Below are positions 17,860-26,314 of a stretch of 64,000 bases of DNA, piece after piece. Origin of the DNA: SLRI01 sp964393275 (lineage in GTDB: Bacteria; Pseudomonadota; Alphaproteobacteria; Geminicoccales; Geminicoccaceae). The stretch covers positions 88,497 to 152,496 of the forward strand of contig CAYMTA010000002.1 of NCBI GenBank assembly GCA_964393275.1, read 5' to 3'. Numbering within the stretch: position 1 is the stretch's first letter; each line of letters starts with the position of its first letter. The translations under genes and the position numbers were made by a program. The notes beneath the pieces are model-generated. The model was not told where the DNA came from. It was given only the letters and a program-made list of their open reading frames with translations, and did not search any database.

Positions 17860-19554
17860 CTACGACAGCCCCTCGATCAGCCCGTCCTCGCCGATGCGGA
17901 TCTGGTGCGCCGAGGGTTTCCGGGGCAGGCCCGGCATGGTCATGATCTCGCCGCAGATGACCACCAGGAACTCGGCGCCGCCGGAGAGCCTGACCTCGCG
18001 GATCGGGACGACGTGGCCGGAGGGAGCGCCCTTCAGGTTGGGATCGGTCGAGAAGCTGTACTGGGTCTTCGCGACACAGATCGGAAAGCGCCCGTAGCCG
18101 CCTTCGTCGAGCTCGCGAAAGCGGGCGCGCACGGTCTTGTCGGCGATGATGTCGGAGGCCCCGTAGATCTCGGTGGCGATGGTCCGCATCTTGGTCCAGA
18201 GTGGCATGTCGTCCGGGTAGAGCGGGTGAAAGCGGGGCCGATCCGGCGCCTCGGGCTGGTCGCAGAGCAGGGCGACGTGGCGGGCGAGCGCCTCGGTGCC
18301 GGCCGAGCCATTGGCCCAGTGCGAGCAGGCGAAAGCCTCGATGCCGAGCTCCTCCCTGGCGAACCGGGCGATCAGCTCGTGCTCCGCTTCGGTGTCGGTG
18401 GCGAACTCGTTGATGCCGACCACCGAGCGCACGCCGAATTTCCCGATATTGCGGACATGCCGGGCGAGATTGGCGAGCCCCTTGCGCAGCGCCTCGAGGT
18501 CCTCCCTGCCCAGATTTTCCTTCGCCACGCCGCCATGCATCTTCAGCGCGCGGACGGTCGCGACCACGACGGCGAGCGCCGGTGTCAGGCCGGCCTTGCG
18601 ACATTTGATGTCGAAGAACTTCTCGGCTCCGAGATCGGCGCCGAAGCCAGCCTCGGTGACCACGAAGTCGGCGAGCTTCAGGGCGGCCCTGGTCGCGATC
18701 ACCGAGTTGCAGCCATGCGCGATGTTGGCGAAGGGACCGCCATGCACGAAGGCCGGGTTGTTCTCGAGCGTCTGCACCAGATTGGGCATGAGCGCGTCCT
18801 TGAGCAGGACGGTCATGGCACCGGGGGCGCCGAGCTCGGCGGCGGTGATCGGCCGCCGCTCGCGGGTCTGCGCCACCACCATCCGCCCGAGCCGCGCCTC
18901 GAGGTCGGCGAGGTCCCTGGCTAGGCAGAAGACCGCCATCACCTCGGAAGCCACGGTGATGTCGAAGCCGTCCTCGCGCGGAAAGCCGTTGGCGACCCCG
19001 CCGAGACTCGAGACGATGGAGCGGAGCGAGCGGTCGTTCATGTCGATCGCTCGCCGGAGTGCTATGCGCCGCTCGTCGATGGCGAGCTCGTTGCCCCAGT
19101 AGACGTGGTTGTCGAGCAGGGCCGCCAGAAGGTTGTGCGCCGAGCCGATGGCATGGAAATCGCCGGTGAAGTGCAGGTTGATCTGCTCCATCGGCACGAC
19201 CTGGGCGTAGCCGCCGCCGGCGGCCCCGCCCTTCATCCCGAAGCAGGGCCCGAGGGAGGGCTCGCGCAGGCAGATCACGGCCTTCCGGCCGATGCGGTTG
19301 AGCCCATCGCCGAGGCCCACCGTGGTCGTCGTCTTGCCTTCGCCGGCCGGCGTCGGGCTGATCGCGGTGACGAGGACCAGCTTGCCGTCGGGGCGATCCT
19401 CGAGGCCGTCGATCCACTGCTGATCGACCTTGGCGATATGCCGGCCGTAGGGGTGGATCGCCGTCTCCGGAATGCCCAGCGCCGCCGCCACGTCCTGGAT
19501 GGGACACAAGGCCGCCGCCCGCGCAATGGCGATGTCGCTCGGGGCATCCGCCAT
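17860..19554 (-). CDS. fhs: Formate-tetrahydrofolate ligase
   Basis: 564 residues. It makes 10-formyl-tetrahydrofolate from formate, ATP and tetrahydrofolate, feeding C1 units into purines, serine or methylotrophic pathways. Family motifs are the ATP-binding TPAGEGKTTTTVGLGDGL, REPSLGPCFGMKGGAAGGGYAQV, FHAIGSAHNLL and FVHGGPFANIAHGCNS. The ATG at 19552-19554 has GGAGAGG upstream; in-frame codons before it cover the repeat-bearing leader. It is a single gene convergent with arsR. Confidence 0.96.
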   Translation of the reverse strand: MADAPSDIAIARAAALCPIQDVAAALGIPETAIHPYGRHIAKVDQQWIDGLEDRPDGKLVLVTAISPTPAGEGKTTTTVGLGDGLNRIGRKAVICLREPSLGPCFGMKGGAAGGGYAQVVPMEQINLHFTGDFHAIGSAHNLLAALLDNHVYWGNELAIDERRIALRRAIDMNDRSLRSIVSSLGGVANGFPREDGFDITVASEVMAVFCLARDLADLEARLGRMVVAQTRERRPITAAELGAPGAMTVLLKDALMPNLVQTLENNPAFVHGGPFANIAHGCNSVIATRAALKLADFVVTEAGFGADLGAEKFFDIKCRKAGLTPALAVVVATVRALKMHGGVAKENLGREDLEALRKGLANLARHVRNIGKFGVRSVVGINEFATDTEAEHELIARFAREELGIEAFACSHWANGSAGTEALARHVALLCDQPEAPDRPRFHPLYPDDMPLWTKMRTIATEIYGASDIIADKTVRARFRELDEGGYGRFPICVAKTQYSFSTDPNLKGAPSGHVVPIREVRLSGGAEFLVVICGEIMTMPGLPRKPSAHQIRIGEDGLIEGLS

Positions 19555-19590
19555 GATCTGCCTCTCCAAGGATAGAGCCGCCAGGATGAT

Positions 19591-19677
19591 GCGCGGAGAC
19601 AACTGCGCCGGCACCCCGTTGGCTAGTGATAAACGCGTCACGCACTTGCACGAGCGCGGCGACAACTGCACCGGTGT
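19591..19677 (-). promoter_or_regulatory. Two direct repeats upstream of fhs
   Basis: Two near-identical 20-base blocks lie in the same orientation in the gap upstream of fhs: 19591-19610 (GCGCGGAGACAACTGCGCCG) and 19654-19673 (GCGCGGCGACAACTGCACCG), differing at two positions and starting 63 bases apart, about six helical turns. The nearer copy is about 37 bases from the fhs ATG. Direct repeats on one helix face suggest a regulator-binding pair. No known consensus was recognised. Confidence 0.5.
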
Positions 19678-19940
19678 TGCCTACATTCCTCCGGCGGCCG
19701 CGGCAACTTCGCCCGTTCCCGCAACTCCGTGACACAATGAACATCTCAACCTGAAGCTGACCAAATGAAACGCTTGATAATCATTGGTTTATTGCGCAGC
19801 ATGCCATCGGCGGGTCATTGGCGATCGAGAAAGACCCCTCGGCGAGAAACCGTATTGCCGGTCGGCATCGAACGAGACTGCTTGCGAGAGAGCCCGGGCC
19901 GGCTGACAACGATCGCGGCTCGACCGCTGCCGGATTGAGC

Positions 19941-21638
19941 ATGCGGCGCCAGGTAGCGGTGATGCACCCTGAGAGCAGCGAGGAGAACGTGACCACCGTG
20001 GCTCGAGGACGCGGCCAGCGCTTGGCCGGACAGGCTCCGATGCTGATCGGCTTTGGCGTGATCAATGGCCTGACCTCGCTCGGCATCGGGCTCGGCCTCG
20101 ACCTGCTGTTGCCGGTCGTGCCGTTTTTGACGCTGTCCCTGGTCGCGGTCGGCATCGGCGCGCGACAATATATCCGGCCGGCCGGATCGTCCGGCACGCC
20201 ACGCGCGCTCGACCTCCAGGTGCGGCCCGACCCCGAGGCCGTCATTGGGCCGCAGCCCTCGACCCCCCTGGTGCCGCTCTACCGCCAGCCGAACGCGCAT
20301 CGCCGGCGCCGGGTGCTCGATCTCCTGACCGACCTGCCGGGCCGTGATGCCGTCGCGGTGACGCTCCGCCGGGCGATCGAGGAAGCCGGCCAGAGCGACG
20401 AGCGCATCGCTCTCGTCGCCTTCGACATCGACCGCATGAAGGACATCAACGGCATCCATGGCTATGCCGTGGGCGATCAGCTCCTGCGCATCGTCGCCCG
20501 GCGGCTCGAAGGCATCGCGCGCGACGGCGTCTTCCGCCTCGACGGCGACCGCTTCGTCCTCCTGCGCCGTCGGCTCGCCGGCATGGCCGACGCCGAGCTC
20601 TGCGCCGTCGCCGCCCTCGATCGGCTCGGTCGGGCAGTCCGCCTCGGCGCTGGCGAGAAGCACGAGATGACCCCGTCGGCGAGCGTCGGCATCGCCCTCT
20701 ATCCCGATCATGGCCACGACTTCGAAACCCTGCTGCGCTGCGCCGAGATGGCCGTCGATGACGCCAAGCGGGCCGGCGGGCGCCGCTGCCGCGTCTTCGA
20801 CCGCGGCATGGTCGCGGCCATGCAGCTCCGCAACGCCATCGAGCGTGATCTGGCCGAGGCCATCGAGGAAGGCGGGCTCTGCCTGCACTACCAGCCGCAG
20901 CTCGATCTCAGGGCGGGACGGATCGTCAGCGTCGAGGCGCTGATGCGCTGGACCCATCCGACCCGGGGCGTGATCCCGCCCGCCACCTTCATTCCGATCG
21001 CCGAGGCCTCGGGCCTGATCAAGCCCATGGGCACCTGGCTGATCCACGAAGCCTGCCGCACCGCGCGAGGCTGGCAGGATCAGGGCCTCGAGATCGGCAT
21101 GGCGATCAACATCTCGGCGGCCCAGCTCCGCCAGCAGGATCTGCCCGAGATCGTCACGCGGGCGCTGGCCGAGAACGGCCTCGGCCCGGACCGGCTCGAG
21201 CTCGAGCTGACCGAGAGCCTGTTCGTCGATCCCTCGGAGCTGATGATGCGCCGCTCGCTCGATCGTCTCGCCGAGATGGGCATCCGCCTCGCCATCGACG
21301 ATTTCGGCACGGGCTACTCGTCGCTCGCCTACCTCAAGCGGCTGCCGGTGCAGAAGATCAAGATCGACAGGTCGTTCACCCAGGGCATCGGCCGCGAGGA
21401 GATCGACGAGGCCCTGGTCAGGGTGATCATTCACCTCGCCCGCACCTTCGGCAAGCTGGTGCTGGCCGAAGGTGTCGAGACCGAGGCGCAGCACCGCTTC
21501 CTGCGCGACGAAGGCTGCGACGCGGCGCAGGGCTATCTCTTCGCCAAGCCCATGCCGCTCGCCCTCTGCACCGAGCATCTCCTGGCGCAGGCGGGCGGCT
21601 ACCCTGTGCCCCGCCCGGCGCGTGCCGGGGTCGGCTGA
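19941..21638 (+). CDS. GGDEF-EAL protein, probable cyclic-di-GMP phosphodiesterase
   Basis: About 565 residues from this ATG. A hydrophobic region near residues 35-75 precedes a GGDEF domain and a C-terminal EAL domain. The GGDEF site is degenerate (RLDGDRF), so cyclase activity is unlikely. The EAL domain keeps its signature: SVEALMRW, AINISAAQL, LELELTES, DDFGTGYSS, KIDRSF and AEGVETEAQ. Predicted role is hydrolysis of c-di-GMP, with the GGDEF part possibly sensing GTP. The start is uncertain: TTG 19818, ATG 19962 and GTG 19989 (GAGGAG just upstream) are all in frame. Confidence 0.88.
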   Translation: MRRQVAVMHPESSEENVTTVARGRGQRLAGQAPMLIGFGVINGLTSLGIGLGLDLLLPVVPFLTLSLVAVGIGARQYIRPAGSSGTPRALDLQVRPDPEAVIGPQPSTPLVPLYRQPNAHRRRRVLDLLTDLPGRDAVAVTLRRAIEEAGQSDERIALVAFDIDRMKDINGIHGYAVGDQLLRIVARRLEGIARDGVFRLDGDRFVLLRRRLAGMADAELCAVAALDRLGRAVRLGAGEKHEMTPSASVGIALYPDHGHDFETLLRCAEMAVDDAKRAGGRRCRVFDRGMVAAMQLRNAIERDLAEAIEEGGLCLHYQPQLDLRAGRIVSVEALMRWTHPTRGVIPPATFIPIAEASGLIKPMGTWLIHEACRTARGWQDQGLEIGMAINISAAQLRQQDLPEIVTRALAENGLGPDRLELELTESLFVDPSELMMRRSLDRLAEMGIRLAIDDFGTGYSSLAYLKRLPVQKIKIDRSFTQGIGREEIDEALVRVIIHLARTFGKLVLAEGVETEAQHRFLRDEGCDAAQGYLFAKPMPLALCTEHLLAQAGGYPVPRPARAGVG

Positions 21639-21721
21639 TCGGGAGGTCTGGCCGGCCCGCGCCAAGCCCGCCAGAATGGTCGGGCGGCCGGCCCTGGCCG
21701 CCTCAGACTGGAGCGTCCGCC

Positions 21722-22297
21722 ATGGCGGCCTGGATCAAGATGCAGCCCGTCGAGGGGGCCGAAGGCGACCTCGCCTTGGCCTATGCCACCGCGCGCACGC
21801 CGCACGGCACGGTCGACAACGTGATGCGCGCCCATTCGCTCCGGCCGCACACCATGCTCGGCCACATGGCGCTCTACAAAAGCGTCCTGCACCACCCGGC
21901 GAACACGCTGCCCCTCTGGTTCCTCGAGGTGGTCGCCTCCGTGGTGAGCCACGCCAATGCCTGCGCCTACGCCTACGGCCACCACTGGACCAATGCGCGC
22001 CGCCTCATGCGCGACCCCGCCCGCGCATCGGCGATCGAGGCGGCGATCCAGGAACACCGTCTCGCCGACGTGTTCGCTGGCAAGGAGCTGGCGCTGCTGA
22101 CCTACGCGGAGCGGCTGACGGTCGATGTCGCGGGGATCGACGAATCGGTCTTTCGCGCCTGCGTCGACGCCGGGGCCAGCCACGGCGAGATCCTCGAGGT
22201 CAACCAGGTGACCGCCTATTTCAACTACTCCAACCGCCTGCTGAACGGCCTGGGCGTCACCACCGAGGGCGACCGCCTCGGCTTCTACGACGACTGA
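21722..22297 (+). CDS. Carboxymuconolactone decarboxylase/AhpD-like peroxidase-related protein
   Basis: 191-residue all-helical protein of the AhpD-like superfamily. The active-site region reads LEVVASVVSHANACAYAYGHHW, giving a single cysteine with a downstream histidine (CxxxxxHH) instead of the CxxC pair of true AhpD. Such peroxidase-related proteins are thought to take part in peroxide defence or act as decarboxylases; the reaction here is unknown. Its 3' end overlaps the convergent LysR gene by 13 bases. Confidence 0.85.
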   Translation: MAAWIKMQPVEGAEGDLALAYATARTPHGTVDNVMRAHSLRPHTMLGHMALYKSVLHHPANTLPLWFLEVVASVVSHANACAYAYGHHWTNARRLMRDPARASAIEAAIQEHRLADVFAGKELALLTYAERLTVDVAGIDESVFRACVDAGASHGEILEVNQVTAYFNYSNRLLNGLGVTTEGDRLGFYDD

Positions 22298-23229
22298 GGC
22301 ACGCTCGGCGCCAGGATGGCCTCGGGCGGCGGCTCGCCTGCCGCCTCCTCGAGCAGCCAGTCGATGAAGGCGCGCACCGCCGGCCGCTCGAGCACGCGCT
22401 CGACGCCGACGATGTGATAGGCGAGCCCGGTCTCGAGCACCGGGCCGAACGGCACGACCAGCCGCCCGGCGCGAATGTCGCCGGCGACGAGCGGGCTCCG
22501 GCCGAGCGCCACGCCCACCCCCTCGATGGCCGCGTCGATCACCATGTTGGACTGGCCGAAGCGCCTGTTGTGCACGGGCTCGAGGTAGCCCTGGCCGGCC
22601 GCCGCCAGCCAGCGCGCCCAACCCACGCCCAGGCCCTCGTCGGTCGGCAGATCGTCGTGCAGCAGGGTCACGGCGCTCAGATCAGCCGGCTCGCGCAACC
22701 GGTGGGCGAGCCGCGGGGCCGCGACGGGCGCCATGCGCTCGCCGAGCAGCATGGTCGAGAGGAGGCCCTGATAGCTGCCGCTGCCATAGCGGATGGCGAG
22801 ATCGGTCTCGCCCAGCACCAGCTCGCTGCGCCGGCCGCTGGCCATCACGTCGACCTCGATGGAGGGGTGACGCTCGTCGAACCGGACAAGCCGCGGGAAC
22901 AGCCATTTCACCACGAAGCCGGGGAGCGCGCTGATCACCACGCGATCCGCATGGCGCTCGCGGCGAATGGCGTCGAAGACGTAGTGGATGCGCCCGAGGC
23001 CGCCGATCACCGCCTCGGCGAGGCGCTCGCCCTCGGGGGTCGCGACCACGCCACGGCCGCGCCGCTCGAAGAGGGCGCAGCCGAGCCGCAGCTCCAGCTC
23101 CTTCATCTGGTGGCTGACGGCGCTCTGCGTCCGGCCGAGCTCGTCCGCCGCCGAGGTGAAGCTCCGCAGCCTGACCGCGGCCTCGAGGACCCGGAGCGCC
23201 GCGAGCGGCGGCAGATCGGCGTAGCGCAT
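22285..23229 (-). CDS. LysR-family transcriptional regulator (GcvA-like)
   Basis: 314 residues from the ATG at 23227-23229, which begins MRYADLPPLAALRVLEAAVR as in GcvA-type regulators. The N-terminal helix-turn-helix is AADELGRTQSAVSHQMKELE, followed by a periplasmic-binding-like effector domain. It is divergent from the oxygenase pair starting at 23331, with about 100 bases between, the usual arrangement for a LysR controlling its neighbour. The inducer is presumably the substrate or an intermediate of that pair (inference). Confidence 0.9.
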   Translation of the reverse strand: MRYADLPPLAALRVLEAAVRLRSFTSAADELGRTQSAVSHQMKELELRLGCALFERRGRGVVATPEGERLAEAVIGGLGRIHYVFDAIRRERHADRVVISALPGFVVKWLFPRLVRFDERHPSIEVDVMASGRRSELVLGETDLAIRYGSGSYQGLLSTMLLGERMAPVAAPRLAHRLREPADLSAVTLLHDDLPTDEGLGVGWARWLAAAGQGYLEPVHNRRFGQSNMVIDAAIEGVGVALGRSPLVAGDIRAGRLVVPFGPVLETGLAYHIVGVERVLERPAVRAFIDWLLEEAAGEPPPEAILAPSVPQSS

Positions 23230-23247
23230 GGCCACCCATGAGCTGAA

Positions 23248-23264
23248 TTCATACAACAAATGAG
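23248..23264. promoter_or_regulatory. Candidate LysR-binding site
   Basis: In the divergent gap between the LysR gene and the oxygenase gene, TTCATACAACAAATGAG is an AT-rich, partly symmetric block (TCAT and ATGA arms) that contains the T-N11-A core typical of LysR boxes. It stands out against the GC-rich background. Location and symmetry fit autoregulation plus activation of the neighbouring pair. Only pattern evidence supports it. Confidence 0.4.
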
Positions 23265-23330
23265 ATAGGGGATATTGATGGGGCCGTCCAGAAGGGAGAG
23301 AGTGTTGCCGTCTGGATCCTCGGCACCGGT

Positions 23331-24344
23331 ATGGGAAGCTTTGCCATGGCCTATGCGTCAGCCCGGGCGGTCGACGTGGCCTCGCTGCCCGTCATCGATC
23401 TGGCCCCACTCATGAACGGCGCTGTGGCTGGCCTCAACCAGACCGCTGCCGCCCTGACCGACGCCGCGGAGCGGGTCGGCTTCTTCTACGTCACCAATCA
23501 CGGCGTGCCGCCGGCGCTGATCGAGCGCGCCGCCGAGGTCTCGCGCCGCTTCTTCCTCGCACCCCGCGAGGAAAAGGCAAAGGTGGCGGTCCGGGGCCGG
23601 CACCGCGGCTGGCTCGATCCGGGCGAGGCGGTGATGGAGGGTGCGAGGCGGCCCGACCTCAAGGAGAGCTTCATCTGGGGCATCGAGGTCGAGCCGGACG
23701 ACCCGGCGCTCGCCGGCAACCCACTCCTCGCACCCAATCGCTGGCCCGCCTTCCTGCCCGAGCTGCAGCCGACCCTGACGAGCTATCTCGACGCCGCCCA
23801 TGCCTGCGGCTGGCAGCTCATGCGGGCCTTCGCCCATGCGCTCGGCGTGCCGGCGGACCACTTCATCGCGCACATCGACAAGCCGGTGAGCCGGGGTGGC
23901 ACGATCTACTACCCGCCACAGCCGGAGACCGCCGGCGCCGACCAGTTCGGCGTGGCGCCGCATACCGATTTCGGCTGCCTCACCTTGCTCTGGCAGGACA
24001 TGGTGGGCGGGCTGCAGGTCCAGGCCAATGACGGGAGCTGGGTGGCGGCGCCGCCCATGGCCGACTGCTTCGTCGTCAATGTCGGCGATCTTCTGGCCCG
24101 CTGGACCAACGACCGCTTCCGCTCGACGCCGCACCGCGTGGTCAACACCTCCGGCCGCTCGCGCCAGTCCATCGCCATCTTCGTCGACCCGAATGCCGAG
24201 CAGGCGGTCGTGCCGGTCTGCGCTTCGGGCGAGGCGCCCCGCTACGAGCCGGTCACGGTCGGCGAGCATATCGAGCGCCGCTACCAGGCCTCCTTCGCCT
24301 ACCGCCAGCGCCAGGCGCAGGATCAGGCGAAGGTGCCATCATGA
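23331..24344 (+). CDS. Isopenicillin N synthase-like Fe(II)/2-oxoglutarate oxygenase
   Basis: 337-residue double-stranded beta-helix oxygenase. The DIOX_N part opens with LPVIDLAPLMNG and VGFFYVTNHGVP. The iron triad is H211-x-D213 (APHTDFGCLT) and H268 (STPHRVVN), and a basic RxS segment (SRQSIAIF) should hold 2-oxoglutarate. An in-frame ATG at 23346 is an alternative start. The stop overlaps the next gene (ATGA at 24341-24344), so it is translationally coupled to the HD-domain protein. Probable role: hydroxylation of a small catabolic substrate, preparing it for the partner enzyme. Confidence 0.88.
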   Translation: MGSFAMAYASARAVDVASLPVIDLAPLMNGAVAGLNQTAAALTDAAERVGFFYVTNHGVPPALIERAAEVSRRFFLAPREEKAKVAVRGRHRGWLDPGEAVMEGARRPDLKESFIWGIEVEPDDPALAGNPLLAPNRWPAFLPELQPTLTSYLDAAHACGWQLMRAFAHALGVPADHFIAHIDKPVSRGGTIYYPPQPETAGADQFGVAPHTDFGCLTLLWQDMVGGLQVQANDGSWVAAPPMADCFVVNVGDLLARWTNDRFRSTPHRVVNTSGRSRQSIAIFVDPNAEQAVVPVCASGEAPRYEPVTVGEHIERRYQASFAYRQRQAQDQAKVPS

Positions 24345-24943
24345 CCGAGCGCGCCGCCCTCCTCGATCCCGCCTGGAGCTATGTCGAGAAGCCCGAGATG
24401 GCGCAATTCCGCGCCGCGGACTGGCAGGTGCTCGAGCCGCAGAAGCGCGTCTACTACCAGCATTCGCGCGCCGATCACGTGCTGCGCCTGCTGCGCACGC
24501 TCGAGGCCGATCCGGGCTGGGGCTACGAGATCAACATCTTCGAGCACTGCCTGCAGTCGGCGACCATGCTGCTGCGCGATGGCCACGACGAGGAGACCGT
24601 CGTCGTCGGCCTGCTGCACGATATCGGCTTCACCATCTGCCCGGAGACGCATGGCGCCTTCGCCGGGGCGCTCCTCGCCCCCTATGTCCATCCCAGGCAT
24701 GTCTGGATGCTCGAGCGGCACGGCATCTTCCAGCTGCATCACTGCCACGAGCACCCGGACGCCGATCCGAACGAGCGCGAGCGCTGGCGCGGCCATCCGC
24801 ATTTCGAGTGGGCGGCCGAGTACGTGGAGCGCTACGACCAGAACGCGATCAATCCGGTCACCGGCTGGGCGCCGCTCGCCAGCTTCGAGCCCATGGTCCG
24901 TCGCGTCTTCGCCGCCCCGCGCTACCGCGTGACGCCGCCCTGA
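24341..24943 (+). CDS. HD-domain diiron oxygenase of the PhnZ/MIOX type
   Basis: 200 residues. Six candidate metal ligands fit the mixed-valent diiron site of PhnZ: H69 (FEHCLQS), H93-D94 (GLLHDIGF), H104 (THGAFAGALLA), H127 (LERHGIFQ) and D166 (ERYDQNAI). The H69 to H93 spacing of 24 equals that in PhnZ as I recall it. PhnZ cleaves the C-P bond of a 2-hydroxylated aminophosphonate made by an Fe(II)/2OG enzyme; here an Fe(II)/2OG enzyme overlaps directly upstream. The substrate may be a phosphonate, but could equally be a C-C cleaved compound. Confidence 0.8.
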   Translation: MTERAALLDPAWSYVEKPEMAQFRAADWQVLEPQKRVYYQHSRADHVLRLLRTLEADPGWGYEINIFEHCLQSATMLLRDGHDEETVVVGLLHDIGFTICPETHGAFAGALLAPYVHPRHVWMLERHGIFQLHHCHEHPDADPNERERWRGHPHFEWAAEYVERYDQNAINPVTGWAPLASFEPMVRRVFAAPRYRVTPP

Positions 24944-24955
24944 GCGATCCGCAGG

Positions 24956-26227
24956 TCAAGCCGGCAATCCCATGAGCCGAAGCGTGGCGAGCGCCATGAC
25001 CCGCATCGAGGCGACCAGATCCTCGATCACCACGAACTCGTCGGGCTGGTGCGCCAGGTCGAGAATGCCGGGCCCGTAGGCGACGCAGTCGTGGAGATGC
25101 CCGATCCGGGCGATGTGCTTCTGGTCGTAGGTCCCGGGCGATGCCACGAACTCGGCCTTCCGGCCGAGCACCGCCTCGATCGCCAGCGCCACCGCCTGCG
25201 GCACCGGTGACGTGGGCTCGGTCATGATGGGTGCGACATGCATGAGCTCGCGCAGGCCATAGGCGAAGCCCGGCCGCTCGGCAGCCAGCCGGTCGAGCAA
25301 GGCCCTGATCTCGCCCTCGACGTCGTCGATGCGCTCCTCGATGAGATAGCGCCGGTCGATGGTCAGCCGGCAGCGATCCGCCACGCACGGGCTGGGCAGC
25401 CCGCCCTTCTCCGGCGCCGTGCCGGCCCGAATCGCATTGAGGTTGAGGGTCGAGGCCCGCGCCCCGTCCGGCACCACCGGCATGGCGGTGCGCCGTTCGC
25501 CGAGCCTGGGATAGAGCTCGGTCTCCAGCGCCTGGATGAAGGCCCCCATGTGGCGGATGGCGCAGTCGCCGAGAAAGGGCATCGAGCCATGCGCGATCCG
25601 CCCACGGGTCTCGATCTCCGCCCACCACACCCCACGGTGGCCGATGCACACCCGATCGACGTTGAGAGGCTCGGGAATGATCACGTGATCGACCCGGGGC
25701 TTCGAGAAATAGCCGAGTCCGGCCAGATGGGCGACGCCGCCGAAGCCGCCGGATTCCTCGTCCACCGTCCCGGAGATCTCGATCGCCCCGGCGAGCGGCA
25801 GCCCCGAGGCCAGCAAGGCCTCGCTCGCCACCACCGCCGCCGCCAGCCCGCCCTTCATGTCGCAGGTGCCGCGGCCGTGGATCCGCCCGTCGCGCACGAG
25901 GCCGGCGAACGGGTCGACCGTCCAGCCCCGGCCCACCTCGACCACGTCGATATGCCCGTTGAAGTGGACGGTCGGCCCCGGTCGGCCCGTCTCGAGCCGG
26001 CCGACGACGTTGGTCCGGGGATAGCGGTCGCTGTCGCCCGGCGCCCCTTCGCCCCTGACATAGGTGACCGCGAAGCCGCTGGCGGCGAGCCTCCGCCCGA
26101 GGAATTCGGCGCAAGGCCTGTAGGCCTCGCCCGGCGGGTTGATGGTGGGGAAGGCGACGAGCTCGCGGGTCAGCTCGACCACCGCCCCTTCGCGCTCGCC
26201 GAGCGCCCGCTCCAGCTTTTCGTTCAT
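24956..26227 (-). CDS. M20-family deacylase (ArgE/DapE type)
   Basis: 423-residue zinc amidohydrolase. Metal-site segments are FNGHIDVVEVG, GRGTCDMKGGLAA, TVDEESGGFGG and PEPLN, and a C-terminal ligand histidine lies in TYDQKHIARIGHLHD. It removes an acyl group from an N-acyl amino acid or dipeptide; length and motifs fit the ArgE/DapE branch rather than carboxypeptidase G2. It is convergent with the oxygenase pair, with only 12 bases between stops, and divergent from the hydratase. Confidence 0.88.
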   Translation of the reverse strand: MNEKLERALGEREGAVVELTRELVAFPTINPPGEAYRPCAEFLGRRLAASGFAVTYVRGEGAPGDSDRYPRTNVVGRLETGRPGPTVHFNGHIDVVEVGRGWTVDPFAGLVRDGRIHGRGTCDMKGGLAAAVVASEALLASGLPLAGAIEISGTVDEESGGFGGVAHLAGLGYFSKPRVDHVIIPEPLNVDRVCIGHRGVWWAEIETRGRIAHGSMPFLGDCAIRHMGAFIQALETELYPRLGERRTAMPVVPDGARASTLNLNAIRAGTAPEKGGLPSPCVADRCRLTIDRRYLIEERIDDVEGEIRALLDRLAAERPGFAYGLRELMHVAPIMTEPTSPVPQAVALAIEAVLGRKAEFVASPGTYDQKHIARIGHLHDCVAYGPGILDLAHQPDEFVVIEDLVASMRVMALATLRLMGLPA

Positions 26228-26314
26228 GCCAGCCCCCGTTATGAGGAGGGAGCGTCGGGTGTCGAGGCGGCCCTGTCAATCGCGGCAGGGTCAACGACCG
26301 GGGGGAGGCCCATC

